Shown here piece by piece: positions 11,732 through 21,913 of a stretch of DNA of 64,000 nt (position 1 is its first letter; each line of letters opens with the position of its first letter). The translations under genes and the position numbers were made by a program. The stretch covers positions 3,782,001 to 3,846,000 of the forward strand of contig NC_063019.1 of assembly GCF_020509005.1 (NCBI RefSeq), read 5' to 3'. The stretch is from Fulvia fulva. Taxonomy: Eukaryota; Ascomycota; Dothideomycetes; Mycosphaerellales; Mycosphaerellaceae. The notes beneath the pieces are model-generated. The model was given only the letters and a program-made list of their open reading frames with translations, was not told where the DNA came from and made no database searches.

Positions 11732-13876
11732 ATGGGCAAGCACAGTTACGCAATCGTGCTAGATGCCGGCTCCTCAGGCACGAGAGTGTACGTCTACCGA
11801 TGGCGAAAGAATGCATATGCGCGGAAGAAGTACGACGATGAGAAATTGGATTCACTCCCGCGCATCAAGACCAATAAGAAATGGAGGAAGAAAGTGCACC
11901 CAGGAATCTCAACCTTTGGCGATAAGCCTGAGGCTGTGGGATCGGAGCATTTGAAAGAGCTGGTTGAGTTTGCGCAGGACATCGTGCCTAAGAAGGAGTA
12001 TGAGAACACGCCCATCTTCCTGCTCGCGACAGCGGGGATGAGGCTGCTACCGGATAGTCAGAGAGCGGATCTGCTGAGTAGTACGTGTTCGTACTTTCAG
12101 CGGAACACGAAGTTTCAGCTGCCGGATTGTGGCTTGCATGTGCAGGTCATACAGGGCGAGACGGAGGGTCTTTATGGCTGGATTGCTGCGAATTACCTAC
12201 TGGGTGGATTTGACTCTGGCGCGGCTGATGACCATGATCATGGCAAGAACCACCATACATATGGCTTCCTGGATATGGGTGGCGCATCGGCGCAGATTGC
12301 GTTCGCGCCTAATGCGACTGAGGCTGAGAAGCATGCGGACGATTTGAAGTTGTTGCGATTGAGGAAGGTTAATGGCGAGGCTGCGGAGTATAGGGTGTTC
12401 GTGACGACCTGGCTTGGATTTGGAGCGAATGAGGCGAGGAGAAGGTATGTTGAGCACCTACTGGACGTATCACCGAGCGCGCACGAACTTCCGGACCCAT
12501 GTCTGCCAGTGGGCATCACGATCAAGAAGACCGGCGAGGTGCTGGAGGCAGGCTCGGGAGATCTGAAGGGCAAGGAACCCTACTTGCTAGGTACTGGCGA
12601 CTTTACGCAATGCCTCAAGAGCACATACCCTTTGCTGGAGAAAGAGAAGGAATGTACGGATGCCCCATGCCTCCTGAATGGCCAACACACACCTGCGATC
12701 GATTTCAACGTGAACCACTTCGTCGGCGTCTCCGAGTACTGGCATACCACACACGAAGTATTCGCAATGGCGCACAAGGACAAGGCATACGACTTCCAGA
12801 CATATCAGAAGCAGGTGACAGACTTCTGCTCAAGAGACTGGAAGGACATAGAAAAAGACGTCGCAAAACATACCTGGGGCAAGAAGGTGGACGAGAAGAC
12901 GGTCGAGGAGGTGTGCTTCAAGGCGAGCTGGCTGATCAACATGCTTCACGAAGGCATTGGCATACCACGAGTAGGCATTGAAGATGGCAAGCCTAGCAGC
13001 GGAGAGAACAAGACGAAGGCGATTCTGGATGGCGCGAAAGATCGGGGTTTCCTCGACCCTTTCCAGGCCGTGGACAAGATTGACGATAAGGAGGTGAGCT
13101 GGACTTTGGGCAAGGTTGTGCTTTATGCATCATCGCAAGTACCGCCTGCTGATGGCGCAATGGCTGTCGGCTTTGGGAGCAACGTCCAGGGAACGAAGCT
13201 ACCAGGAGACTTCCAGTACCCAGGTGGACGAATCGAAGGATTACCGAAGCTCAATGAGACGAGCCCTCACGAAGATGACCTGGACTGGCACGACAAGATT
13301 CTGTCGAGCAGCTACTCGAGGCGTGTTCCAGGCATTCTAATTTTCCTGGTCATGCTGGTACTTGCAGTGTATCTACTCTGCGGCCGTGAGCGGAGACAGT
13401 CATGGTACCACAAGATGCTGGGTAAGAAGGGCCAGCCAGGGTCGAAACGACGCAAGCCGCCGGGTCGACTGGGCGGCAAGATCTTTGGCAGCTCATCGCC
13501 GTCATACGATCGCGTACTGGAAGAAGGCGATCCAGAGGAGTTCGAGCTGGGTGACGTATCGGACGAAGACCGACGATCAGATTCAAGCAACGACGGTTTG
13601 GACGCTATGCGCAGTGGCAGAACCTCTGGCATGGTGACTCCAGCATTGCGAGGTCTGTCTCCAGATGTATCGCGCAACTCGCCACGAGCGAAGAATTACT
13701 TCGACTCCGACACACCCCCTGGGACCTCGAATGGCTTAGGCATCACGCCCTTCGATCGTGCTGGACTACTGTCACGTACCGAGAGCAAGGAGCGATTACA
13801 CATGCCGAGAAGTCACAGTCGGCGAGCAAGCCCTACACGGAAGAGTCCACTCACACCGACGTTGAAGGAGACGTAG
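11732..13876 (+). CDS. YND1: Golgi apyrase, GDA1/CD39 family nucleoside diphosphatase
   Basis: Uninterrupted 714-codon frame. Apyrase-conserved regions appear in order: ACR1 LDAGSSGTRVYVY (about residue 10), ACR2 ATAGMRLLP (about 100), ACR3 around GETEGLYGWIAANY (about 140) and ACR4 FLDMGGASAQIAF (about 178). A single hydrophobic segment, GILIFLVMLVLAVYLLC (about 533-549), is followed by a long basic, Ser-rich cytosolic tail. This C-terminal anchor topology is that of yeast Ynd1 (630 aa) rather than Gda1, which has an N-terminal anchor. It hydrolyses GDP/UDP in the Golgi lumen, so sugar-nucleotide antiporters can supply glycosylation. The tail is longer than in yeast and rich in SP/TP sites, which suggests phosphorylation; this is inference. 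Confidence 0.93.
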   Translation: MGKHSYAIVLDAGSSGTRVYVYRWRKNAYARKKYDDEKLDSLPRIKTNKKWRKKVHPGISTFGDKPEAVGSEHLKELVEFAQDIVPKKEYENTPIFLLATAGMRLLPDSQRADLLSSTCSYFQRNTKFQLPDCGLHVQVIQGETEGLYGWIAANYLLGGFDSGAADDHDHGKNHHTYGFLDMGGASAQIAFAPNATEAEKHADDLKLLRLRKVNGEAAEYRVFVTTWLGFGANEARRRYVEHLLDVSPSAHELPDPCLPVGITIKKTGEVLEAGSGDLKGKEPYLLGTGDFTQCLKSTYPLLEKEKECTDAPCLLNGQHTPAIDFNVNHFVGVSEYWHTTHEVFAMAHKDKAYDFQTYQKQVTDFCSRDWKDIEKDVAKHTWGKKVDEKTVEEVCFKASWLINMLHEGIGIPRVGIEDGKPSSGENKTKAILDGAKDRGFLDPFQAVDKIDDKEVSWTLGKVVLYASSQVPPADGAMAVGFGSNVQGTKLPGDFQYPGGRIEGLPKLNETSPHEDDLDWHDKILSSSYSRRVPGILIFLVMLVLAVYLLCGRERRQSWYHKMLGKKGQPGSKRRKPPGRLGGKIFGSSSPSYDRVLEEGDPEEFELGDVSDEDRRSDSSNDGLDAMRSGRTSGMVTPALRGLSPDVSRNSPRAKNYFDSDTPPGTSNGLGITPFDRAGLLSRTESKERLHMPRSHSRRASPTRKSPLTPTLKET

Positions 13877-14717
13877 AGAGGTGGCTAACTAATGTCTAAT
13901 GGTTGTATGTCATATTGTGCTCAGAGCGAGGAGCTGGATAGGCGCATAGCATGGCCGCAGGATGGGCATTTGGCTTTTTTGACAATTGGAAGTGGCGACG
14001 GATACCACAGGTTCTTGTAGATTCTTTCACAACACATTCATAATGAGGCAAAATCGTACTCAACGATAGCTCTGTTTGACTTTCGCATCTCCTCTCCAAC
14101 CGCGTCAGCAACGCGGGCTCCCGAAGCTATTCATACATGTACCTCACAGCAACCGGCTGCCCGCATGAGAGCTGCATTAGTGCAGTCATGACAGCTTGAT
14201 TGGGAAGTCAGCACAACATGTGGAGGCGTTGCACTTCATCTCACTCACATCTCACTCTTCGTCAAAGCACAGATCTATATGTGAGACAGATCTCCATCCA
14301 AGAAGCACAAGCAATTTCTTGAGGCTCCACAATGAACGCTTGTGTCCCGGGTGCAACGGTGATTGGTATGCTTGGCGTTGGAGCTGGTTTGACCGTGGTG
14401 GAGCACGTTTTCTCGAATCTTGCTTCACGACCAACATGAGCCGCAGAGCAGATCCTCTGTGGCGGCGAAAGGTCTGTTCTGGCACTAGAGCATGTGAGCG
14501 AGCTTCCTCTTCTTCACCTGTTGTTCCGTTCCCTCCTCTCTTGTGACAACATCCATCGCGACTTCCGCTCACCACTTGCTGATAAACACCACCTTGGCTT
14601 GCTCACACAAATACATCTTGCATTGCACTCCAGGAAGAGTGTCACGAGGCGCAAAAGGGCGCCATAGATCAGATTAATACTATACATCAGCTCCGGTAGC
14701 TTCCAAACAGCGCAGCC
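13877..14717. other. Intergenic, no gene seen
   Basis: Includes the 3' flank of YND1 and the promoter of the GH72 gene. Short ORFs on both strands (for example 14196-14546) have no recognisable domain. Confidence 0.55.
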
Positions 14718-16222
14718 ATGAAGTCTGTGAGTATACCACACCACCACCACCATCACCACCACCAATGCGCTTTCCGAGCTAACACACATGTTCCCAGCTC
14801 ACATCCCTCGCACTCTGCGCCCTCGCCACCACCACCCTCGCCGTCAACCCGATCGTCGTTCAACAGCAGGAATTCGTCGACTCGGAGACCAACGAGAGGT
14901 TCATGATCATTGGTGTCGACTACCAGCCAGGCGGACAAGGTGCTTACGGCACTGGAGGCGGAGACCCATTGAGCAATGCCACGATCTGTCTGCGCGATGC
15001 GGCGCTCATGCAGAACATGGGCATCAACACCATTCGCTCCTACAACGTCGACCCGACTCTCAACCACGATGAGTGCGCGAGCATCTTCAACTCGGTGGGC
15101 ATCTACATGTTGATCGATGTCAACTCGCCGTTGGGAGGACAGTCGATTGATCGGACGAATCCAAGTGGGACGTATACCACCGACTACCTCAGGCACATCT
15201 TCACCGTTGTGGAGGCTTTCAAGAGTTATCCGAACACTTTGGGCTTCTTTGGGGGGAATGAGATTATCAATGATATTGGCACTGCTGAGGATAATCCTCC
15301 GTACATGCGTGCTGTGCAGCGAGATCTGAAGAACTACATCGCGGCGCATGCGGACAGGACCATTCCGGTGGGATACTCTGCGGCTCAGGTTCAGGATGTG
15401 CTACAGGATACGTGGGCATACCTCCAGTGCAACAACTCGGACACCGGCGAGGACATGTCTCGATCTGACTTCTTCGGATTGAACTCCTACTCCTGGTGCG
15501 GTAGCCAGTCCAGCTTCACCATCTCTGGCTATGATCAACTGGTCCAAACCTTCGGCAACACTACGATCCCAGTCTTCTTCAGCGAGTATGGCTGCAACGA
15601 CCCCGTACCACGAGTCTTCGACGAAGTACCAGTACTTTACGGCCCCGAGATGACAGTCCTCTCCGGTGGCCTTGTCTACGAATGGACACAAGAGACCTCT
15701 AACTACGGTCTCCTCGAAGCCAACAGCAACGGCTCAGCCTCCCTCCTGCCCGATTTCGACGTCTTGCTCGCGCAGTATCAGAAGCTTAACATAACTCTGA
15801 TCACCACGCAAAACGAGACGGCCACGAACCTGCAACCACCACGCTGCAGCGCCGGTCTCATTGGTGAGTCTGGTTTCAGCACAGACTTCGATATCCCCGA
15901 ACCACCAAGCGGCGCTGAAGCTCTCATTTCGCAAGGTGTCTCGAATGCGCCGACAGGCACAATCGTCCCAGTAACAAACACCGAGGTCAACGTCCCGGTC
16001 TACGCTACTAACGGTGGCGAGATCAGCGGCCTTGTGATCAGACCTGCCAATGGTGCTAACCGCCCTGGCGATGGGTCTGGTCTGTCGACTGCGGGCCCGT
16101 CGGGTACGCAGACTGGTAAAAGCTCCAGCAGTAGTGGTCTTGCTGCGAGACCTACTGGTGCTGTAATGGGTGGAAGTGCAGTGGCTGCGGCGGTCTTCGG
16201 AGCTGCTATGCTCGCGCTCTAG
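14718..16222 (+). CDS. GPI-anchored 1,3-beta-glucanosyltransferase, GH72
   Basis: Two exons: a nine-base first exon (14718-14726, Met-Lys-Ser), a 71-bp GTGAGT..CAG intron, then 14798-16222. The product is 477 aa. The N-terminal signal peptide is MKSLTSLALCALATTTLA. The GH72 catalytic domain has acid/base Glu158 in GGNEI and nucleophile Glu266 in FFSEYGCN. A Ser/Gly-rich stretch and a hydrophobic tail ending AAAVFGAAMLAL fit a GPI-attachment signal. There is no Cys-rich X8/CBM43 module, so it resembles the short Gas/Gel type. These enzymes cut and re-join beta-1,3-glucan chains at the plasma membrane and wall during growth. The intron carries a CAC/CCA microsatellite (about 14735-14763). Confidence 0.92.
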
Positions 16223-16618
16223 GCGTCAAGGAGGATGGGCAGAGGTTGGGGAAGCATTGGAGTACAGTGTGAGGTTGAGACTTCGAGCAATCGACGACGG
16301 CAGACTAATGATGGATTACGAACCATGAAATGTGAGCGTTCAATTGGGTTTTTGATAGCGTTACTGCATTGTAATGAGAACTTGATGAGCACCGTCAGCC
16401 TTGGAAGTGCTTTCCTCCTCTCGTCGACCTGCATATCTGACTTCCGACTGACTTCTCCTGCCCGCCGCTGCTTTCTACTCTAGACCATCGAGTGACTATC
16501 CAGTCTTAGCAGCAGCCATGATCGCCAGCACCATCCCCTATCGGTATCAATCCTCGTAGTTCTCCAACCCATCGAATCCCTCAGGATACAGATCTCTCAG
16601 AGTGAAGTTCCGACGACC
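16223..16618. other. Intergenic, no gene seen
   Basis: Convergent 3' flanks of the GH72 gene (plus) and the F-box-like pseudogene (minus). Nothing else is recognised. Confidence 0.6.
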
Positions 16619-17155
16619 TCATGAATTACAATACGACTTCGGATGAGTTTCCACAAGCTTGATCAGCTCAGCCACCGTAGGCACCGCAACAATCCCAAGC
16701 TCGCGATACGTGCCGTGCAACTGTCTCATCTTCTTCCCCGAGCAGAACGGTGGGTGGAATTTGATGCTCAAGACATCATCTTGCCCCTGTGAGTTCCACA
16801 ACAGCATCTTCCCAAAGCTGGCCCCGTCGCGGACTTTGTATGCGGTTTCTGCAAGGATGCGGACGCAAATGCAGAGCGAATCATTATTGAATCCCTCAAA
16901 GGCCCCCAGCTGAATGCGCTTGCTGTCGCGCATGACGGTTCTGGGCAAGGGGTTGAGTTCGAAGGTTTGAGGTGAGTTGGTTGGTCTGTAGAAGAGGGCT
17001 CGCTGGAGTGGAGGCGAAGTGTCGATGGTGGCTTTGAATGTTTTGTTGACGCGTTGGGATAGGGGGAGGTGTTACGCGGGGAGGTGTTGGAGGATTTGCT
17101 CGAGGAGCTCGGGGATGTTGAGAGTTCGCTCAGCGGCTGAGGTGGTCGAGGTCAT
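16619..17155 (-). pseudogene. F-box-like protein gene broken by a TAA in the F-box
   Basis: From ATG at 17155 the frame encodes an N-terminal F-box-like segment: NIPELLEQILQHLPA, then a TAA at 17074-17072, then HLPLSQRVNKTFKATIDTSP. It continues open for about 150 codons to TGA at 16621-16619. The downstream part ends with a VPTVAELIKLVETHP motif shared with the pseudogene at 17540-18115. The stop would be explained by CAA to TAA, a CpA to TpA change of the RIP type. Without it the protein would have about 178 residues. Intact relatives would be SCF-type F-box proteins of unknown target. A start downstream of the stop could still yield a truncated protein lacking the F-box. Confidence 0.6.
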
Positions 17156-17539
17156 GGCTGCAAGCAGTTAGTGTTATGCTGCTTTTGAATCGCGTGGTGT
17201 GGCTTACTGTTGCTGCTGGCGATGGTCATTGCGATACTGGAATGGGGTTGTGGTTATTTGTTGGAGATGAGGGGTGGTGTTGGAAGTGCGGTTATTGGAA
17301 AGTGGAATGATAAGGTCCTTATCGGCTTTGTGTGGCTTTCACATGCTTAGCGTGAGAATTGAGAGAGGTCCACGTCACATGGAAAGCATAGAGCATACTG
17401 CAGAGACAGCAACTTATAAGGAAACTATAGGCATGACTCAGCTCACCCTGGCGTCGACTCTTTACAGAAGTACAATGACCAAGAGCTACCGACATGACTC
17501 TGAGCTTTGAGATTCCCCGCTACAAGTGGCTCGTACTCT
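17156..17539. other. Intergenic, no gene seen
   Basis: Lies between two minus-strand F-box-like pseudogenes; probably the promoter of the left one. A 78-codon plus-strand ORF here has no features. Confidence 0.5.
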
Positions 17540-18115
17540 CTACATTCCGCGAGTGACCATTGTGTCCTGGTGGAGATGCACAAGTTTGACTAGCTCCGCT
17601 ACGGTTGGCACTCCTGCAACCCCTAGTTCACCGCATCTGATCAGGACGTGGAGCTCAACCTCATTGGTGTGCGAGTCTCACAGCAGCATCTTCCCGAACG
17701 AAGCACCTCTGCAAGCTCTAGCGCCGGCCTGCCCGTCGATCAAGACATTGATGCGTCTATGCTCACCGTACATGACGTGCGTGGCAATGGGGATGCTGCC
17801 TTGCATCCGCTCTTTGAGAATGGGATTGAGCTTGATGAGACGGGTCGAGTCGGCCTTTCCTTGCTTCGGGGCGAACCAGAGAGCTTGTTGGAGACGGGGT
17901 GATGAATCGATTGTGGCGTGGAAGGTCTTGCTAACAAGTTGAGCTGAGAGAATGCGCCGGGCTGCAAGTGCGAAGAGAATCTTTCCAAGGACCTCGGTGA
18001 TGTTTAGCATACGTTATCCTGCGCTTTGCGGCTTGTTCATCGCTGCGGGCTGTTCCTGTCGTGCGGTTGTGGTGATGATATGGCACGACTCAATGCTGCT
18101 GCTTGTGGACGCCAT
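17540..18115 (-). pseudogene. Second F-box-like paralog with two in-frame stops
   Basis: An ATG at 18115 opens a frame that hits TAA at 18016-18014. It then runs from an in-frame Met at 18010 (MLNITEVLGKILFALAARRI) to TGA at 17680-17678, and continues in the same frame to TAG at 17542-17540. The pieces align with the neighbour at 16619: the F-box-like start, LVSKTFHATIDSSPRLQQAL, GASFGKMLL, then VPTVAELVKLVHLH. The TGA replaces the Trp of the neighbour's KMLLWNS. The first stop fits CAA to TAA; the second fits TGG to TGA. It may be expressed as a 110-residue truncated product from 18010. Function unknown. Confidence 0.55.
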
Positions 18116-18200
18116 TGCAAAGCTCAGTCTTATGTTTTGTTGTTGCTGCTAGACGTATATCGGAGCTGCCGCTGATGTTCGTAGTGTTTAGTCATCACTT

Positions 18201-18713
18201 TCAGTGTTCCTCTTCAATGGCCTTGCAGACCACACAGCCGCCTGGGACCTTCTTGTAGCCATCAATATCTGCAAGTGAAACCCAAATAAGGTCCTTCTCA
18301 TCCTTACCCTCTTCCTTGAGCAGCATTGGTAGCTTCACCACATCTTTGCGCGATCCCTTCCTCCATAGTGATGTGAACAGGTCCAGCAGATTCTGCTTCG
18401 CTTGAACAAATTCCCACGACCAGATTCTTGCCCTGATCGGGTTGGAGGACAGCACTGAACCCAAGGCCGCGACCTTATGTGCCGGTTGGCGCTGGAGCCA
18501 TAGCACGGTCTTCGTGGAATCTTCGAAACAGTAAGTGTTGCTGTTCCAGAAGATGCCGGAGGCTTCACTGCGGATTTGGCGATTGGTGAAGAGAAGACTC
18601 GGGTCTTTTGGTGGCTGATCTGGGTCATGGAAGGAGTGGTCGTTGTCTTCGTCTACCAATACGAGCTGGTAGATAGGGTTGCGAAGTTTAGGGGGAAGGT
18701 CAAGAAGTCCCAT
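18201..18713 (-). CDS. 2EXR/F-box-like fungal protein, paralog 1
   Basis: A 170-aa frame that begins directly with MGLLDLPPKLRNPIYQLVLV, then LLFTNRQIRSEASGIFWNSN. This is the hallmark of the large fungal family with an 'LPPELRN-IY' start and a 'CRQIR-E' helix (2EXR or F-box-like annotations). No catalytic motif is visible and the molecular role is unknown. It is the first of three same-strand paralogs at 18201-20490. The ATG has a GACCATGG context. It is shorter at the N-terminus than its neighbours, so a missed upstream exon is possible. Confidence 0.65.
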   Translation of the reverse strand: MGLLDLPPKLRNPIYQLVLVDEDNDHSFHDPDQPPKDPSLLFTNRQIRSEASGIFWNSNTYCFEDSTKTVLWLQRQPAHKVAALGSVLSSNPIRARIWSWEFVQAKQNLLDLFTSLWRKGSRKDVVKLPMLLKEEGKDEKDLIWVSLADIDGYKKVPGGCVVCKAIEEEH

Positions 18714-18992
18714 GGTCGAGATGCGGGATGTTTGTGCTTGCGGACTGACGAGTTTGGTCGTGGGACAGGTAGGATCTGCTGTGGAATTTCAGTCGAAGGT
18801 GGTAAAATCGTTCGGAGTGAGGACACGGGTGCCAGGGTATGTATGTGGTCATCAACTGCTTAGAATCAGGGGCGTGGACAGAGGACGACTTAACATACAT
18901 TTTCGTATGAGCACATAACACCAAGCAACATCTAGCGTTACTGACGAATGTGTTGACTCCCTCGAAAACATTCACTTCTTGCAAGTCAAATT

Positions 18993-19611
18993 TCAGTGTG
19001 GCATCAAATCCTTCTTTCGCACCACAAAGCCCCCTACTCCGATTTCGAAGTCGTCCGCCTCCTCCAGAGAGACCCACTGAACCTCCTCCTCGCCCGTAAC
19101 CTTCAGCGGCATCTTGATTACATCCGGCGCCAGACCCTTCTCCTCACACGCCGCCCACAATCCGCGTAGCCTGAAGTCAACATACTTCAACCAGTCTCGA
19201 GACTGAACCGCGACATCTGCGCTGCAGGCACGAACAGATCGCAAGGCCACGATCTTCTTGGCATGGAGACCAGTGAGACCAATTTCCGCGGTCTTTGTGT
19301 CGCCGAAGTGGAAAGTGTTGAGGCTCCAGAACATCGAGTAAGTCTCCTCGCGGATCTGTCGGTTGCAGCGGAGCAGGCCTGGCTCTGTGATGAGCCAGTT
19401 TGGAAAGGATATGCAGGTCGAGTGGAAGAGCGCGTATTCGTAGATCCTATTCCGAAGCTCGGGTGGTAGGTTGAGAAGGTATTGCTTGTCGGGGGACGGC
19501 GAAGGTGGTTTGCTTTGTGCGCTACTCGAGGTTAGTCTCTAGGCATAACATTATGCAAACGCGGACTTGCCTTTGCGAACAGTGGTCGTCCGGCTTCGGT
19601 GGCGGAGCCAT
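18993..19611 (-). CDS. 2EXR/F-box-like fungal protein, paralog 2, with a probable GC-AG intron
   Basis: Exon 2 (19524-18993) encodes YLLNLPPELRNRIYEYALF and LLRCNRQIREETYSMFWSLN, the same family as the flanking genes. It has no in-frame ATG before an upstream stop. A 41-base first exon (19611-19571, MAPPPKPDDHCSQ) joins it through a 46-bp intron whose donor is AG|GCAAGT and which ends ACTAACCTCGAG. This restores one frame of 190 aa. GC-AG introns make up a small share of fungal introns, and the donor matches their consensus. If the intron is wrong, the first Met is at 19334 and the LPPELRN motif is lost. Function unknown. Confidence 0.6.
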
Positions 19612-19863
19612 TGCCCTGGCAATTGCGTGCCACCATTGGTGGTACATACTCGACGACATCGCGAGTTACTGTATGCGCGATGATGGCAAAGCTGCTATTT
19701 CCATTTCCAGATCATGCACCGCCTCAGACCCTCCATCTCTCGGCACCAGCCGCAGTCTGAACCCGCTTGAGATAAATACGCTTGGCGGACATGTGAGCCA
19801 CCAATTTCCATCTCCGTGTTATAGTGACTCATACTCAGCGAGCCCGGCAATCGCTATGATATC

Positions 19864-20490
19864 CTACGTGTTGGATCTCCGCTTGCGGAAGACACCCAAC
19901 GTCGTGAAGCGACGGCCAGTATCAGATACCCACTCCACAAACCCACGCTCGAACGAAAGCAGATCCGCCAATGTCACCCAAAGAACCCCCTCGCCCTCTA
20001 CCCTCATGGGTACTCTCAGTACTCCACGCTGTAGCAGATCATCGCTGCCCATCTCTAGGGTGAACCACGCGAACTGCCCCTCGGCGTATGTAAGGCTAAG
20101 CGGTGCGAAATGCTCGTCGCCAACACGGAGCGATGTCAGCGCAACGTACTTCTCAGGTCGGAGGTGCTGTAGCCACTTTAGCGTGAAATGATTGCTGTCG
20201 CTGCAGAATGTGTTCATGCTGTAGAACATCGGCAGGCTTTCGTGGCGGATCTGTCGACATGTCCTGGTGAGGGCCGGCTCCATGCAAAGCTCTTGTATCG
20301 GGCGGTCGGCAGCGTTAGGCCATGGTGCACAGGCTGTGATTCTGCAGTCTTCATCGTTGTCGCAAGTCACAGCAAACTCGTAGATGGTATTGCGAATTTC
20401 CGGTGGGAGATCGAGGAAGCTCTTCATGGCGGAAGCGGAGCTGGTACTGCGGGTAGTCGCTGGTATTGTGGCAGAAAGTGAGTAGCCCAT
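19864..20490 (-). CDS. 2EXR/F-box-like fungal protein, paralog 3
   Basis: Open frame of 208 codons from ATG at 20490 (MGYSLSATIPATTRSTSSAS; A at -3, G at +4). A second in-frame ATG at 20427 begins MKSFLDLPPEIRNTIYEFAV. The frame is open further upstream to 20571 but without an ATG. The family motifs LPPEIRNTIY and LTRTCRQIRHESLPMFYSMN are intact, as is the C-terminal VLWVTLADLLSFERG block shared with the neighbours. It is the longest and least damaged of the cluster. No known catalytic residues; role unknown. Confidence 0.7.
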   Translation of the reverse strand: MGYSLSATIPATTRSTSSASAMKSFLDLPPEIRNTIYEFAVTCDNDEDCRITACAPWPNAADRPIQELCMEPALTRTCRQIRHESLPMFYSMNTFCSDSNHFTLKWLQHLRPEKYVALTSLRVGDEHFAPLSLTYAEGQFAWFTLEMGSDDLLQRGVLRVPMRVEGEGVLWVTLADLLSFERGFVEWVSDTGRRFTTLGVFRKRRSNT

Positions 20491-20695
20491 TATACGAAGA
20501 TGTGCACTGCAGAAAGAATTCAGATATCTTTTGCGGGATCTTCGAATCTTGTGCGCCCAAGTCCACGGCACCGGTCACAAGCCGTTGCACTCGAACGCCA
20601 ACAGCTGATCAATTATTGGCCTGCTGTTTCTGGAACCAACAATTCTTCTGTGAAATCACCAGCTCTTCCGATCGCCGTGCTTACTGTGGCGAGCT

Positions 20696-21877
20696 TCAGT
20701 ATATCTCCCACAGAGATACCTTGCCATCCTTGCTCCCTACCGCCAGCCAATGCGTGGTCCGCGCGGCCAAAGCTCTTCGTTCAGAAACCGTGCGTTCACC
20801 TTCCTCCACTTCGCTGCTCTTGCCTTTACCATCTTCGCCCCTACTGCTTTCAACCCCCGTTCCGACTTTTGCAAATGCCAATGCATAACATCCCTCCTTA
20901 TGCCACTTCAGCACCGCCAGCTCCTTCATTGTCTTCACGCTATACACCCGCACCCTCGCATCCCATCCAGCAGTCGCAAGAATCTTCTCGTCATTCCTCA
21001 CCACCAATCCCTGCTGCCCCGCATGCTTCGTCTGCACAATCTTCGCCGGTGTTGGTGAGTTCCCAAAAGTATGCCTGGCGACCACAGCATCTGCAGAGGA
21101 AGTGAAAAAGCATGACTGTGAGGGCGATATGTTCAGTGATAGGATGGGCTGCGAATGATGCTTCTGCGTATATACGAGATTCCACTTCCTTGTCGCCCCT
21201 TCCTGCTGCCATATGCATGCAAGGCCCGATTCGTAACCGGCAATAACGAGGAGTTCGTTGATTGGCATGCTCCTTCCGTTTGGCTGGAACTGCAGGCCAA
21301 TTGCCATGACCATACCAGTTTTGACATCCTGCGGAGCGGGAATTGTCGCTATTCTCTGTTCGTCTGGGAGACAAGTAACATTAACATGCCCATCTTGCAC
21401 GCCCGGAGTCGCCACCAGGATCCCCTCCGCTGGCAGATCATTGTGTCCATCTGGCTTGAGCACAATTGATGTGAACGAGCAGAAGTTCCAGGCATTGACT
21501 CGAAGACTGTGCAGTAACCACGGCTGTTTCCTCTCGATCTCGGCATCGTCGATGGGAAGTATCGTTGAGCAGTCAGACTCGGCATTTCCCGGCAGTTGCC
21601 ACACCAGTAGCTTGTTGTCTCGTCCATGCGATATTATCTTGTCATCATTCCAGCTTGCCAGTCCCACGATCGTGGTTGAGTGAGGTTTCCACACTGCCAC
21701 GGCGCGTTTGCTGGCTGTGCTCCATATGACCACGAAGCCGTCGGCATCTCCAGTGACCAGACGAGTATTGTCGCGGAAGAAGTGCACAGCATGTATCTGA
21801 GCAGAATGTCCTCGGAGTACATATGATGGCTGCGCAGGAGGTTGCTCTGAGCTTTGGATGGTGTTGTCCTGCGCCAT
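20696..21877 (-). CDS. ASA1: ASTRA-associated WD40 protein Asa1
   Basis: A 393-aa frame without introns. The first ATG is at 21877 (MAQDNTIQSS); the frame extends 12 codons upstream without one. WD40-type repeats fill the protein: RGHSAQIHAVHFFRDNTRLV with TGDADGFVVIWS near the N-terminus, SHGRDNKLLVWQL, then KQPWLLHSLRVNAWNFCSF, and a terminal KDGKVSLWEIY. These blocks match fungal Asa1, a subunit associated with the ASTRA/TTT assembly (Tra1, Tel2-Tti1-Tti2) that supports PIKK-family kinases and chromatin complexes. Length is usual for the family. A Glu/Ser-rich insert lies before the last repeat. The ATG is within about 40 bp of a sequence that could serve as a divergent promoter, but no plus-strand partner is seen. 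Confidence 0.88.
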   Translation of the reverse strand: MAQDNTIQSSEQPPAQPSYVLRGHSAQIHAVHFFRDNTRLVTGDADGFVVIWSTASKRAVAVWKPHSTTIVGLASWNDDKIISHGRDNKLLVWQLPGNAESDCSTILPIDDAEIERKQPWLLHSLRVNAWNFCSFTSIVLKPDGHNDLPAEGILVATPGVQDGHVNVTCLPDEQRIATIPAPQDVKTGMVMAIGLQFQPNGRSMPINELLVIAGYESGLACIWQQEGATRKWNLVYTQKHHSQPILSLNISPSQSCFFTSSADAVVARHTFGNSPTPAKIVQTKHAGQQGLVVRNDEKILATAGWDARVRVYSVKTMKELAVLKWHKEGCYALAFAKVGTGVESSRGEDGKGKSSEVEEGERTVSERRALAARTTHWLAVGSKDGKVSLWEIY

Positions 21878-21913
21878 GGTCTGTGTGTTGGTGGCTGGGG
21901 AATTGAGGTTCAA

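Noticed and set aside
13312..13677. 121-codon minus-strand ORF opposite YND1, and similar shadows in other genes
   Set aside because: Frame shadows of a well-supported gene with conserved motifs on the other strand.
14735..14763. CAC/CAT repeat read as a poly-His coding tract
   Set aside because: It lies within the 71-bp intron of the GH72 gene; splicing is needed to obtain the signal peptide.
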